From Bradyrhizobium sp. LTSP885 (GTDB lineage Bacteria > Pseudomonadota > Alphaproteobacteria > Rhizobiales > Xanthobacteraceae), in assembly GCF_000938305.1 (NCBI RefSeq), contig NZ_JYMT01000038.1, forward strand, positions 256,136 through 320,135: a DNA stretch of 64,000 nucleotides, given 5' to 3'. The notes under the pieces are model-generated. The model was not told the origin of the DNA and did not search any database. It was given only the letters and a program-made list of their open reading frames with translations. The translations under genes and the position numbers were made by a program. This document shows, in pieces, positions 26,025 to 34,794 of this stretch (position 1 is the stretch's first letter; the number at the start of each line of letters is the position of its first letter).

Positions 26025-27677
26025 ATGGTCGGAAGGCTGATTCAAACCACCAAATCCGCCTATCAATATCCGCTGATCTTCAAGCAACTCTGGCACACGC
26101 CGCGCGTGCAGGCGCCAGACCAGGAGGTGGTTTACCGCGACCTGAAACGTTTCACCTATCGTCAGATCAGGGAGCGGATCGGACGCCTCGCCTCGGCGCT
26201 GAGCAAGGCGGGGGTCGAGCCCGGTGACACGGTCGGCGTGCTTGAGTGGGACAGCAACCGGTTTCTCGAGGCCTTCTTCGCGATCCCGATGATGGGCGCC
26301 GTGCTGCAGACGGTGAATGTCCGCCTGTCGCCCGAACAGGTCGCTTACACGATCAACCACGCCGGCGCCTCGACGCTGCTTGTCAACGAGGAGTTCGTCG
26401 GATTGCTGGAGGGGCTGAAGGCGCAACTGCCGAACGTCAAGCGGATGATTGTGATGGCGGACCGACCGGCGCCGCAGATCGGCAGCCTGTCCTTCATCGG
26501 TGAATATGAGAGCCTGCTGGCCGCAGCCTCGCCCGATTACGATTTTCCCGATTTCGACGAGAACACCCAGGCCACCACCTTCTACACGACCGGCACCACC
26601 GGACTGCCCAAGGGCGTCTATTACAGCCACCGGCAACTCGTGCTGCACACAATCGCGGGGCTCGCCCTGTTCGGCATGGCGGGCTCGCAGGGCCGGTTCT
26701 CGCGCGATGACGTCTATATGCCGATCACGCCGATGTTCCACGTCCACGCCTGGGGCTTCCCCTGGTCGGCGACGCTCGCCGGCGCCAAGCAGGTCTATCC
26801 CGGCCGCTACGAGCCGGCGTTGCTGGTCAAGCTGATCAAGAGCGAAGGCGTCACCTTCACCCATGGTGTGCCGACCATCCTGCAGATGCTGCTCAACGCC
26901 GCTGCCGCGGCGGATGTCGATCTGAAGGGTCTCAAGATGGTGATCGGTGGCTCGGCGTTGCCGAAGGCGCTGGCCAAGCAGGCGCTCGCGGCCGGCATCG
27001 ACATCTTCGCGGGCTACGGCATGTCGGAGACCGGCCCGCTTGCTGCGGTGTCCCATGTCCTGTCAAAGGATCTCAGCGGCGACCCCGACGGCGAGGTCGA
27101 ATTCCGTACCAGGGCCGGCATGGCGGGGCCGCTGGTCGACCTGCGCATCGTCGACCCCGACATGAACGACGTGCCGCATGACGGCAAGTCGGCCGGCGAG
27201 ATCGTGTTGCGCGCGCCCTGGCTCACCCAGGGCTACTTCGACAATCCGGAAGGCTCGGAGCAACTCTGGGCCGGCGGCTATCTGCACACCAGCGATATCG
27301 CGGTGGTGAGCCCGGGCGGCTTTGTCCACATCACCGACCGGATCAAGGACGTGATCAAAACCGGCGGCGAATGGGTCTCGTCGCTGCAGATCGAGGACCT
27401 GATTACGCAATGCGCCGGCGTCGCCGAGGCCGCGGTGATCGGCGTCAAGGACGACAAATGGGGCGAGCGGCCGCTGGCGCTCGTGGTCAAGAAGCCGGCC
27501 GGCGCCGACGGCCTCAGCGACGATGCCATCAAGGACCATCTCAAACTGTTCGCGGACAAGGGCATCATCTCGAAATACGGAATCCCCGGGAAGATCCTGT
27601 TCATCGACAGCATCCCCAAGACCAGCGTCGGCAAGATCAACAAGAAGGAGCTGCGCGAGCGGTACGGCGACATGTGA
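26025..27677 (+). CDS. Medium/long-chain acyl-CoA ligase (AlkK-like)
   Basis: The 550-residue ANL-superfamily enzyme activates a fatty acid to acyl-CoA through an acyl-adenylate. Motifs are in order: P-loop FYTTGTTGLPKGVYYSHR, A4/A5 region GYGMSETGPLA, TSDIAVVSPGGFVHITDRIK with DVIKTGGEWVSS (hinge), and the catalytic Lys in PKTSVGKINKKELR. A strong GAGGGAGG precedes ATG 26025. It is the first gene of a cluster with MaoC hydratase, PHA synthase, depolymerase and phasin, so it probably supplies CoA thioesters for that pathway. Confidence 0.9.
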   Translation: MVGRLIQTTKSAYQYPLIFKQLWHTPRVQAPDQEVVYRDLKRFTYRQIRERIGRLASALSKAGVEPGDTVGVLEWDSNRFLEAFFAIPMMGAVLQTVNVRLSPEQVAYTINHAGASTLLVNEEFVGLLEGLKAQLPNVKRMIVMADRPAPQIGSLSFIGEYESLLAAASPDYDFPDFDENTQATTFYTTGTTGLPKGVYYSHRQLVLHTIAGLALFGMAGSQGRFSRDDVYMPITPMFHVHAWGFPWSATLAGAKQVYPGRYEPALLVKLIKSEGVTFTHGVPTILQMLLNAAAAADVDLKGLKMVIGGSALPKALAKQALAAGIDIFAGYGMSETGPLAAVSHVLSKDLSGDPDGEVEFRTRAGMAGPLVDLRIVDPDMNDVPHDGKSAGEIVLRAPWLTQGYFDNPEGSEQLWAGGYLHTSDIAVVSPGGFVHITDRIKDVIKTGGEWVSSLQIEDLITQCAGVAEAAVIGVKDDKWGERPLALVVKKPAGADGLSDDAIKDHLKLFADKGIISKYGIPGKILFIDSIPKTSVGKINKKELRERYGDM

Positions 27678-27717
27678 CGGTCCCAGCGCGGCCGAGAAAA
27701 AGATCGAGGAGGAAAAC

Positions 27718-28200
27718 ATGAGCAGCCTCACAATAGCCGGCCTGGGCGAACGCGTTGGACAGGAACTCGGATTGTCGGATTGGGTCACGATCGACCAAGA
27801 GCGCATCGACACGTTTGCGGCTTGCACCGGCGATCACCAATGGATTCATGTCGACGTTGAACGGGCCAAGCGGGAGAGCCCGTTCCGCGGTCCGGTCGCG
27901 CACGGCTACCTGACGCTTGCGATGGTGGCGCCGCTCGCGATGCAGGTCGGGATCATCCCGAGCGATGCCGCCGCCGGGCTGAATTACGGGATCGACAAGG
28001 TCCGCTTCCTGGCGCCGGTGCCATCAGGCGCGCGGGTGAGACTGCGCGTCGTGCTCGCCGGGATCGAACCGAGGGATACCGGGCAGGTGGTCATGAAGAC
28101 CCAGAACACGCTGGAAGTGGAGGGATCCGAAAAGCCCGCGCTGATCGCCGAAACGCTGGCGCTTCTGATTCCCGCCAAGGGGCCAACCAAGGGAGCATGA
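27718..28200 (+). CDS. MaoC-family (R)-specific enoyl-CoA hydratase
   Basis: The 160-residue hot-dog-fold protein carries the hydratase-2 motif ACTGDHQWIHVDVERA with catalytic Asp39 and His44, and GPVAHGYLTLAMV. It would hydrate trans-2-enoyl-CoA to (R)-3-hydroxyacyl-CoA, the direct substrate of PHA synthase, a role comparable to PhaJ. The ribosome-binding site GAGGAGG lies ahead of ATG 27718; the frame opens earlier but inside the ligase gene. It is also similar to NodN-type proteins, so the substrate is inferred from context. Confidence 0.85.
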   Translation: MSSLTIAGLGERVGQELGLSDWVTIDQERIDTFAACTGDHQWIHVDVERAKRESPFRGPVAHGYLTLAMVAPLAMQVGIIPSDAAAGLNYGIDKVRFLAPVPSGARVRLRVVLAGIEPRDTGQVVMKTQNTLEVEGSEKPALIAETLALLIPAKGPTKGA

Positions 28201-28205
28201 CGGTC

Positions 28206-29909
28206 ATGAGCACAGACAATCGCACTCCCGAACCCGCGACCGCTGATATCTCCGAGGCCGCATCCCGAAATACGCTGGCGCTCAATCCGCTGGTCGGCAT
28301 CCGCGGCCAGGATCTGGTCGACAGCGCCGGCATCCTGTTCAAGGCGGTCATGAACGAGCCGAAGGTCGCGACCGAACAATGGTTGTCCTTCGTCGGCGAA
28401 CTGGGCTCCATCGTCGCTGGCAAATCCGAGCGCACGCCGAAGGCGGGCGACAAGCGGTTCGCGGACCCGACCTGGAAGGATAGCTCGCTGCACTCTGGCC
28501 TGCTCAAGTCCTATCTCGCGTGGGGCGAGGCGGTCAGCGGCCTGGTCGACAAGACCAGCCTCAGCGACATCGACAAGGCGCGTGCGCACCTGGTCACGGA
28601 CATCCTGATCGACGCCGTGGCGCCGACCAACACGATGCTTACCAACCCGGCGGCGGTCCGCAAGTTCATCGACAGCGGTGGACAGAGCATGTGGAATGGA
28701 TTGAAGAACTATCTCGACGATCTCACGCACAATCGCGGCATGCCGTCGATGGTGGATAGCTCCGCCTTCAAGGTCGGCGAGAATATCGCGATCACCCCGG
28801 GCGCGGTCGTGTTCCGCAACGAGCTGCTTGAGCTGATCCAGTACACGCCGACGACGGCGACCGTGCGAAAGCGCCCGCTGCTCATCACGCCGCCGCAGAT
28901 CAACAAGTACTACTCGCTCGATTTGTCGCCGGACAAGAGCATGATCCGCTTCCTGCTCGGGAGCGGAATCCAGACCTTCGCCATCAGCTGGCGCAACCCG
29001 ACGGCGGCCCATCGCGACTGGGGACTGGACACCTACGTCGCCGCGGTCGACGAGGCCGTCGACGCGGCGCGCGAGATCTCCGGCAGCGAGGACATCTCGA
29101 TGATGGGGGCCTGCTCCGGCGGCATCACCTCGACCGCCTATTTTGCGACACTCGGCAGCGCCGCCGAGAAGAAGATCAAGAATCTCGTGCTGGCGGTCTG
29201 CCTGCTCGATCCCAACTCGGCGGAGGAAAGCACGCTCGGCTGCCTGATGACGCCCGAGACGATGCGCCTCGCCAAGGAGTCCTCGCGGCTGCGCGGCATC
29301 GTCGACGGCCACGATCTGGCGCGGATGTTCGCCTGGATGCGGCCCAATGACCTGATCTGGAACTACTGGGTCAACAATTACCTGCTCGGCAACCAGCCGC
29401 CGGCCTTCGACATCCTGTTCTGGAACGCAGATACGACCCGCCTCCCGGCGGCGCTGCATCGCGACTATCTCGATCTCTACTTCAGCAATCCGTTCGTGAA
29501 CGCCGGCAAGCTGACGCTCAACGACAAGACCATCGACATGGGCAAGGTTAAGGCCGACAGCTACATCGTCGCAGGGGTCACCGACCACATCACGCCGTGG
29601 AAGGGTGTCTACAAGACGGCTCAGATCATGGGTGAGGGCACCACCTTCGTGCTGACGAACAGCGGACATTTGCAGAGCCTGGTCAATCCGCCGACCAACA
29701 CCAAGGCGTCGTTCATGATCGGGCCGATCACCACGGACACGCCGGACGCATTCATGGCTTCGGCCGAGAAGCGCAAGGGAAGCTGGTGGCTCGATTGGCG
29801 CGACTGGATGCATACCCGCTCCGGCGATGAGGTGACTGCGCCGGCCTCGCTGGGCAGCGAACGCCATCCAACCCTTGGTGCGGCTCCCGGGACCTACGTC
29901 TTTGAGTGA
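28206..29909 (+). CDS. Polyhydroxyalkanoate synthase-like protein
   Basis: The protein is about 567 residues with alpha/beta-hydrolase fold. The lipase-like box is MMGACSGGIT, where Cys (about residue 303 from this start) replaces the usual Ser, as in PHA synthases. The catalytic Asp is in VAGVTDHITPW and the His in TNSGHLQSL. An N-terminal segment of about 200 residues fits the PhaC N-terminal domain. It polymerises (R)-3-hydroxyacyl-CoA into polyester granules. The ATG at 28197 overlaps the maoC stop but leaves no room for a ribosome-binding site, so 28206 is preferred. Confidence 0.87.
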   Translation: MSTDNRTPEPATADISEAASRNTLALNPLVGIRGQDLVDSAGILFKAVMNEPKVATEQWLSFVGELGSIVAGKSERTPKAGDKRFADPTWKDSSLHSGLLKSYLAWGEAVSGLVDKTSLSDIDKARAHLVTDILIDAVAPTNTMLTNPAAVRKFIDSGGQSMWNGLKNYLDDLTHNRGMPSMVDSSAFKVGENIAITPGAVVFRNELLELIQYTPTTATVRKRPLLITPPQINKYYSLDLSPDKSMIRFLLGSGIQTFAISWRNPTAAHRDWGLDTYVAAVDEAVDAAREISGSEDISMMGACSGGITSTAYFATLGSAAEKKIKNLVLAVCLLDPNSAEESTLGCLMTPETMRLAKESSRLRGIVDGHDLARMFAWMRPNDLIWNYWVNNYLLGNQPPAFDILFWNADTTRLPAALHRDYLDLYFSNPFVNAGKLTLNDKTIDMGKVKADSYIVAGVTDHITPWKGVYKTAQIMGEGTTFVLTNSGHLQSLVNPPTNTKASFMIGPITTDTPDAFMASAEKRKGSWWLDWRDWMHTRSGDEVTAPASLGSERHPTLGAAPGTYVFE

Positions 29910-30846
29910 AGATCTCGCCAGCGGCGATAAGGCCGAGACGGTCGCGAAGCCAGGTGCGCTCGAAACCCGGCAGGTTACGATCGGCGGCCAGCTGCTTGAG
30001 GTCGCGATCAGGCATGGCGGCGGCAGCGGGCCGCCGTTGCTGCTGTTCAACGGGATTGGCGCCAATTGGGAGCTGGCGAAGCCGTTCCTCGACGCACTCA
30101 CCAGCACGACCGCCATCATCTTCGACGTGCCCGGCGTCGGCGGGTCGCCAAGGCCGCTATTGCCATATCGTCCGTCGACGCTGGCGCGGCTTGCCGCTGA
30201 ACTCGTTGCGAAGCTCGGCTACGCGCAAGTCGACGTCGCCGGTGTGTCCTGGGGCGGCGGAATCGCGCAGCAATTTGCCCATCAATTCCCAAAGCGGTGC
30301 CGGCGGCTGGTGCTCGCCGCGACCGCGGCCGGCTTCACGATGGTGCCGGCAAGCCCGTCGGTTCTGTGGAAGATGGCGACGCCACGCCGCTACACCGACA
30401 AGGACTATATGAACAGGGTCGCGGCTGACATCTATGGCGGGGCGTTTCGCGACGATCCGTCATTGATCGGTCGGCATGCGGCCGGGATGCACGGCACGCG
30501 CAGCCTCGGTTATTTGTACCAGCTGCTCGCGATGGCCGGCTGGACCAGCCTGCCATGGCTGTGGTCGCTGCCGCAGCCGACGCTGGTGCTGATGGGCAGC
30601 GACGATCCGCTAGTGCCGCCGATCAACGGCCATATCCTGGCGGGTCTGATCCCGAACGCCGAGCTTCGCATGATCGACGACGGACACCTGTTTCTGGTGA
30701 CGCGGCCGAAGGAAACCGCAGCCCTGATCGAGGCGTTTCTGGCCGACGAGAGCCGGGAGGTCGCGCCATCATCGCTGCTGTCGCGAACGACCAATAGCCT
30801 CAGAGATCTCGTTCCAATGTCCGGCGGCGGACGCAACAAATCCTAA
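29902..30846 (+). CDS. phaZ: Intracellular PHA depolymerase, medium-chain type (PhaZ-like)
   Basis: About 314 residues from a TTG that overlaps the synthase stop; a TTG at 29875 is an alternative, and no ATG is near. The alpha/beta hydrolase closely resembles Pseudomonas mcl-PHA depolymerase: LLLFNGIGANWELAKPFLDA, FDVPGVGGSPRP, the nucleophile elbow AGVSWGGGIAQQFAH, LVLAATAAGFTMVP, LVLMGSDDPLVPPIN and IDDGHLFLVTRP. These supply the Ser, Asp and His triad. It mobilises stored polyester and lies directly after the synthase. Confidence 0.87.
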   Translation: MSEDLASGDKAETVAKPGALETRQVTIGGQLLEVAIRHGGGSGPPLLLFNGIGANWELAKPFLDALTSTTAIIFDVPGVGGSPRPLLPYRPSTLARLAAELVAKLGYAQVDVAGVSWGGGIAQQFAHQFPKRCRRLVLAATAAGFTMVPASPSVLWKMATPRRYTDKDYMNRVAADIYGGAFRDDPSLIGRHAAGMHGTRSLGYLYQLLAMAGWTSLPWLWSLPQPTLVLMGSDDPLVPPINGHILAGLIPNAELRMIDDGHLFLVTRPKETAALIEAFLADESREVAPSSLLSRTTNSLRDLVPMSGGGRNKS

Positions 30847-30869
30847 GCACAGCAACCAGGGAGGAACTC

Positions 30870-31295
30870 ATGACTGATAACGCCTCATACGTCGATATGC
30901 TGCGGAAGTTCGGCACTGATCTCGGCCTGCCGAAGCTGAACGTGGACGAATTGCTGCAGACCCAGAGGAAGAATCTCGACGCGCTCGGCCAGAGTGCGAA
31001 GGTCGCCGCGCAAGGCGCGCAGTCGGTGGCGCAGAAGCAGCGCGAAGTGCTGGAAGCCGGATTGCGCGAGGCCGCGACGCTGGCGCGCGAATACATGCCG
31101 CTCAAGATTCAGGAGAACCTCGCGCTGCAGACCGAGTTCACGCGGAAGGTATTCGATATCGCGGTGAAGGGCGCCCAGGACAGCGCGTCGACCGCAAGGC
31201 AGTCGACCACCGACGCGGTGAAGATCATCCAGGACCGCGTCAAGGAGAGCTTTGAGGAGTTCCGCGCCAGCGTTCGTCCGAACAAATCGGTCTGA
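30870..31295 (+). CDS. Phasin-family granule protein
   Basis: The 141-residue amphipathic helical protein contains LNVDELLQTQRKNLDALGQS and repeated Ala/Gln/Lys-rich helices, matching the TIGR01841-type phasin family. Phasins coat PHA granules and control their size. AGGGAGG lies before the ATG. It lies 23 bases after phaZ and is followed by a terminator-like hairpin, which suggests the end of the ligase-maoC-phaC-phaZ-phaP operon. Confidence 0.88.
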   Translation: MTDNASYVDMLRKFGTDLGLPKLNVDELLQTQRKNLDALGQSAKVAAQGAQSVAQKQREVLEAGLREAATLAREYMPLKIQENLALQTEFTRKVFDIAVKGAQDSASTARQSTTDAVKIIQDRVKESFEEFRASVRPNKSV

Positions 31296-31328
31296 CGTCG
31301 CTCCCGAGGGACATCGCGACGAAATTAA

Positions 31329-31359
31329 GTCTCGGCAGGATAGTCCGCCCTGCCGAGAC
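31329..31359 (+). terminator. Hairpin after the phasin gene
   Basis: A perfect 11-bp stem GTCTCGGCAGG / CCTGCCGAGAC encloses a 9-nt loop, 33 bases after the phasin stop. No T-run follows, so it may be a factor-assisted terminator or an mRNA-stabilising element before the dehydrogenase gene. Confidence 0.5.
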
Positions 31360-31405
31360 CGCGACACATAACAGCAAAACCTCGCCACGCTGAGGGAGGA
31401 AATCC

Positions 31406-32623
31406 ATGACGAATCCGCAGGCGACACGGGCTGCAAAGCCGGACTATGCGCCGCCGCCGATCGACGGTGATTTCTACAGCATTGCAAATGTGCTGAACGA
31501 GCAGGAGCGCGCGCTGGTGCGGCGCGTGCGGGAGTTCACGGAAGGCGTGGTCGCGCCCGTGATCGAGGACTATTGGGCGCGCGATGAATTTCCGTTCGCG
31601 ATCATTCCTGACATGGCCGAGACCGGCATCGGCGGCGTTGGCTACCAGGGCTATGGCGCGGCGGGTGGCAGCTGGCTGCTGAACGGTTTCGTCGCGATGG
31701 AGCTGGCGCGGGTCGATTCCTCGATCGCGACCTTCTGGGGCGTGCACACCGGGCTGTCGGCGGGCTCGATCTATCTGTGCGGCGACGAGGCGCAGAAGCA
31801 GCGCTGGCTGCCGGCCATGATGCGGTTCGAGAAGATCGGCTCGTTCGGCCTGACCGAGCCGCTGGTCGGCTCCGCCACATCGGGCGGGATGCTGACGAGT
31901 TGCCGGCGCGAGGGCGATGTCTGGATCCTCAACGGCCAGAAGAAATGGATCGGCAACGCGACCTTCGCCGACATCAACGTGATCTGGGCACGCGATGAAG
32001 GCTCGAACCAGGTCAAGGGCTTCGTCGTGGCTAAGGACAATCCGGGCTTCTCGGTCGAGAAGATCAAGACCAAGATGGCATTGCGCGTGGTGCAGAACGG
32101 GCTGATCACCCTGAAGGACTGCCGCGTGCCGGAAGCGGACCGCCTGCAGAACGCCAACACCTTCAAGGACACCGCCAAGGTGCTGCGGATGACCCGCACC
32201 GGCGTGGCGTGGTTCGCCGTCGGCTGCCAGATGGGCGCCTATGAGCACGCGCTGCGTTACGCGACCGAGCGCAAGCAGTTCGGCAAGCCGATCGGCGGCT
32301 TCCAGCTCGTTCAGGATCTCTTGGTGCGGATGCTCGGCAACGTTACCTCGACACAGGCGATGATGCTGCGGCTCGCGCAGCTGCAGGACGAGGGCGTGAT
32401 GCTGGACGAGCACGCCTCACTCGCGAAAGCGTTCTGCACCGTCAAGTGCCGCGAGACGGTCGGCTATGCGCGCGAGCTGCTCGGCGGCAACGGCATCCTG
32501 CTCGAGAACCATATCGGCCGGTTCGTCGCCGACGCCGAGGCGATCTATTCCTACGAGGGCACCCGGGAGATGAACACCCTGATCGTCGGCAAGTCGATCA
32601 CGGGACTGAGTGCCTTCGTCTGA
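31406..32623 (+). CDS. Acyl-CoA dehydrogenase (glutaryl-CoA dehydrogenase-like)
   Basis: The 405-residue FAD enzyme has FGLTEPLVGSATS, the substrate-loop RREGDVWILNGQKKWIGNAT and the C-terminal catalytic Glu in AIYSYEGTREMN. The domain order and the YEGT motif match the glutaryl-CoA dehydrogenase/ACX4-like branch. It differs from the two flavoproteins at 21-24 kb, which have DGGN or GGGN instead. A strong ribosome-binding site GAGGGAGGAAA precedes the ATG. It probably feeds 2-enoyl-CoA to the MaoC hydratase of the same locus; the substrate chain length is not evident. Confidence 0.92.
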   Translation: MTNPQATRAAKPDYAPPPIDGDFYSIANVLNEQERALVRRVREFTEGVVAPVIEDYWARDEFPFAIIPDMAETGIGGVGYQGYGAAGGSWLLNGFVAMELARVDSSIATFWGVHTGLSAGSIYLCGDEAQKQRWLPAMMRFEKIGSFGLTEPLVGSATSGGMLTSCRREGDVWILNGQKKWIGNATFADINVIWARDEGSNQVKGFVVAKDNPGFSVEKIKTKMALRVVQNGLITLKDCRVPEADRLQNANTFKDTAKVLRMTRTGVAWFAVGCQMGAYEHALRYATERKQFGKPIGGFQLVQDLLVRMLGNVTSTQAMMLRLAQLQDEGVMLDEHASLAKAFCTVKCRETVGYARELLGGNGILLENHIGRFVADAEAIYSYEGTREMNTLIVGKSITGLSAFV

Positions 32624-32633
32624 GACAACTGCT

Positions 32634-33869
32634 CTATCGCTTCACCGCGGGGGGCAGGCCGCTTGCTTCGACATCCCGTTGCGACAGGAAAGCAATTGCC
32701 ACCAGCGCTGCTGCAAAGCCCGAGGACGCGCCGACGCCCAGCGCCCAGCGCGGGCCGAGATGGTCGGCGACCCAGCCGACGATCGGTGCGCCGATCGGCG
32801 TGCCGCCCAGCGCAACCCCGAGCCGCAGCGCCATCACGCGTCCGCGCATTGCAGGCTCGGTCGAGAGCTGCATCAGCGCGTTCGAGGTGTTGGTGACGGT
32901 GAGCGCAGCGACGCCGATCACGACGAGCGCGGCGGCGAACAGCCAGTAGTTCGGCGCCAGCGCGGCCAGCGTGCAGCCCAGTCCGAAGATCGCAGCGCCC
33001 AGCATCAGCGAGCTGAACCGGGGCCGCTCGCGGCTTGCGGCCAGCAGCGCGCCCGACACCGTCCCGATCGCCATCATCGAGGACAGCAGGCCGAAGCCGC
33101 GCGCATCGGTGTGGAAGACGCCGACCGCCATGGTCGAAATGAAGATCGGAAAGTTCAAGCCGAAGGTCCCGATCAGGAACAGCATCACCAGGGTGGCCCT
33201 GAGGTCGGGGCGCGACCAGACATAGTGGAAACCCTGCGTCACGCTTCCCTTGGTGCGATGGGCGCGGGCATTCGGGCGAAGCTCCGAGGTGCGCAGCAGC
33301 GACATCGAGGTCAGGACGGCCATGAACGACGCGCCGTTGAGCAGAAACGCCCAGCCGGTGCCGACGGAGGCGATGATGAGGCCGGCGACCGCGGGCCCGA
33401 TCATGCGGGCGGCGTTGAACGTGGTCGAGTTCAGCGCGATCGCGTTCGACAGATCCGCCTCATCAACCAGTTCGGCGACGAATGTCTGGCGCACGGGAGC
33501 ATCGAGCGCCGCGCTGCAGCCGAACAGGAAGGCGAATACATAGACGTGCCAGAGCTGCACCAGCCCGGTGACGGTGAGGATGCCGAGGATGAGGGCGAGC
33601 GCGCCCATGGTCGCTTGCGTCGCCATCAGCAGTTTGCGCTGGTTGAAATGATCGGCGGCATAGCCGGACCATGGCATCAGCAGCAGCTGAGGCCCGAACT
33701 GCAGCGCCATCACGATGCCGACGGCGGACGCACTGTGATTGGTGAGCTGGGTCAGAACGAGCCAGTCCTGGGCGGCGCGCTGCATCCAGGTCCCGATGTT
33801 GGATACCAGCGCGCCTGCCGCCCAGACCCGGTAGTTGAAGCTTCGCAGCGATCGAAACACCCGCCTCAT
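32634..33869 (-). CDS. MFS efflux transporter (EntS-like)
   Basis: The 411-residue membrane protein has about 12 transmembrane helices. It opens MRRVFRSLRSFNYRVWAAGA with VSNIGTWMQRAAQDWLVLTQ, typical of the MFS_3/EntS branch of drug or siderophore exporters. It is the last gene of a MarR-isochorismatase-membrane protein-MFS unit on the minus strand, with its start overlapping the preceding stop by four bases. The exported compound is unknown. Confidence 0.9.
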   Translation of the reverse strand: MRRVFRSLRSFNYRVWAAGALVSNIGTWMQRAAQDWLVLTQLTNHSASAVGIVMALQFGPQLLLMPWSGYAADHFNQRKLLMATQATMGALALILGILTVTGLVQLWHVYVFAFLFGCSAALDAPVRQTFVAELVDEADLSNAIALNSTTFNAARMIGPAVAGLIIASVGTGWAFLLNGASFMAVLTSMSLLRTSELRPNARAHRTKGSVTQGFHYVWSRPDLRATLVMLFLIGTFGLNFPIFISTMAVGVFHTDARGFGLLSSMMAIGTVSGALLAASRERPRFSSLMLGAAIFGLGCTLAALAPNYWLFAAALVVIGVAALTVTNTSNALMQLSTEPAMRGRVMALRLGVALGGTPIGAPIVGWVADHLGPRWALGVGASSGFAAALVAIAFLSQRDVEASGLPPAVKR

Positions 33870-34189
33870 GATCGCGTTGGCTCATTGCCGCCGTGAAACC
33901 GCCCGAAGTGCCGCGCCAGCAGGACGCCGAGCACGAGGCCGCCAAGGCCGAGTGCGGCGACGTGGCTTGTCGTCCGCAGGCCGAAATCACCGACGCGGCA
34001 GACCAAGAGATATCCGACGAACAGATTGAAGAAGCCCCACAGGATGTTGACGGTCGACGAGGACAGTCCTTCGCCTCGCGGCTTTGCGAACGGGCTCTGG
34101 AATGGTTCGCCCATCATGCCGGCGACGACATGGGGAATGGCGTTGGTGAGAAAGGCGCCTCCGAAGAAATAGGCGACGAGATCAAGCAT
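33866..34189 (-). CDS. Small four-helix-like membrane protein
   Basis: The 107-residue protein starts MLDLVAYFFGGAFLTNAIPH with VVAGMMGEPFQSPFAKP, then two to three hydrophobic helices (VNILWGFFNLFVGYLLVC, HVAALGLGGLVLGVLLA). The start at 34189 overlaps the isochorismatase gene; a longer frame to 34261 lacks support. I do not recognise a named family. It lies within the MarR-headed efflux operon, overlapping the genes on both sides. Confidence 0.7.
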   Translation of the reverse strand: MLDLVAYFFGGAFLTNAIPHVVAGMMGEPFQSPFAKPRGEGLSSSTVNILWGFFNLFVGYLLVCRVGDFGLRTTSHVAALGLGGLVLGVLLARHFGRFHGGNEPTRS

Positions 34190-34751
34190 GGGCGTGCGTC
34201 CTTTCAAGGAGATCGATGATTGATTGCGTCGCGCCGGTTTCGCCGAGCCGCGGAAACACATTGGCGATGCTGTAGTCGTGCGCCTCCGGCCGCGCGTCGG
34301 TCATGGCATCGATGGCGAGCGTGACGTTGAATCCCGCTTCATAGGCCTGGCGAGCCGTCGATTCGACGCCGGTGCCTGTGGCCACGCCAGTGACCACCAC
34401 TTGCGTGACCCCGCGCGCTTTCAGCTGTTTCTCAAGATCGGTGTTCGCAAAGGCGCCCCACGTCCGCTTGGTCACGACGATGTCGCCGGGTTGCCGATCG
34501 AGCTCCGGGATCAGGTCGGTCCAGCCGTCGGGAAACGGTCCGCCAGGGCGCGGCCGCTCGGTTCGTCCCGGCGCGGTGCCATCGACATTGACCAGCACGA
34601 CCGGCAGGCGGTGTCGTCGAAACGCCGCCGCGAGGGCGCAGGAGCGCGTCACGACATCGGTGACCGGATGAATGAGGGGCATGCCGACGATGCCGCTTTG
34701 TAGATCCACAATAATGAGGGCGGTGATCGGATCTAGCGTCGTGAGGGGCAT
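34182..34751 (-). CDS. Isochorismatase-family hydrolase lacking the catalytic Cys
   Basis: The 189-residue protein has the alpha/beta fold of the isochorismatase/cysteine hydrolase family. The catalytic Asp is in ALIIVDLQSGI and the Lys in IVVTKRTWGAF. The nucleophile motif, normally G-x-A-T-x-x-C-V-E-x-T, reads GVATGTGVESTA with Gly where Cys is expected. A subgroup with Gly here exists in many bacteria, so this may be a true variant with unknown chemistry. It is the second gene of a MarR-controlled unit. Confidence 0.85.
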   Translation of the reverse strand: MPLTTLDPITALIIVDLQSGIVGMPLIHPVTDVVTRSCALAAAFRRHRLPVVLVNVDGTAPGRTERPRPGGPFPDGWTDLIPELDRQPGDIVVTKRTWGAFANTDLEKQLKARGVTQVVVTGVATGTGVESTARQAYEAGFNVTLAIDAMTDARPEAHDYSIANVFPRLGETGATQSIIDLLERTHAHA

Positions 34752-34794
34752 GATTGTTTCCTTCTGCCTGCGAGATGGTTCGCGCGAGGCCGCA

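Noticed and set aside
27984-30119. A 711-codon open frame antisense to maoC, PHA synthase and depolymerase
   Set aside because: The plus strand carries clear catalytic motifs across the whole stretch; the antisense product has no recognisable domain.
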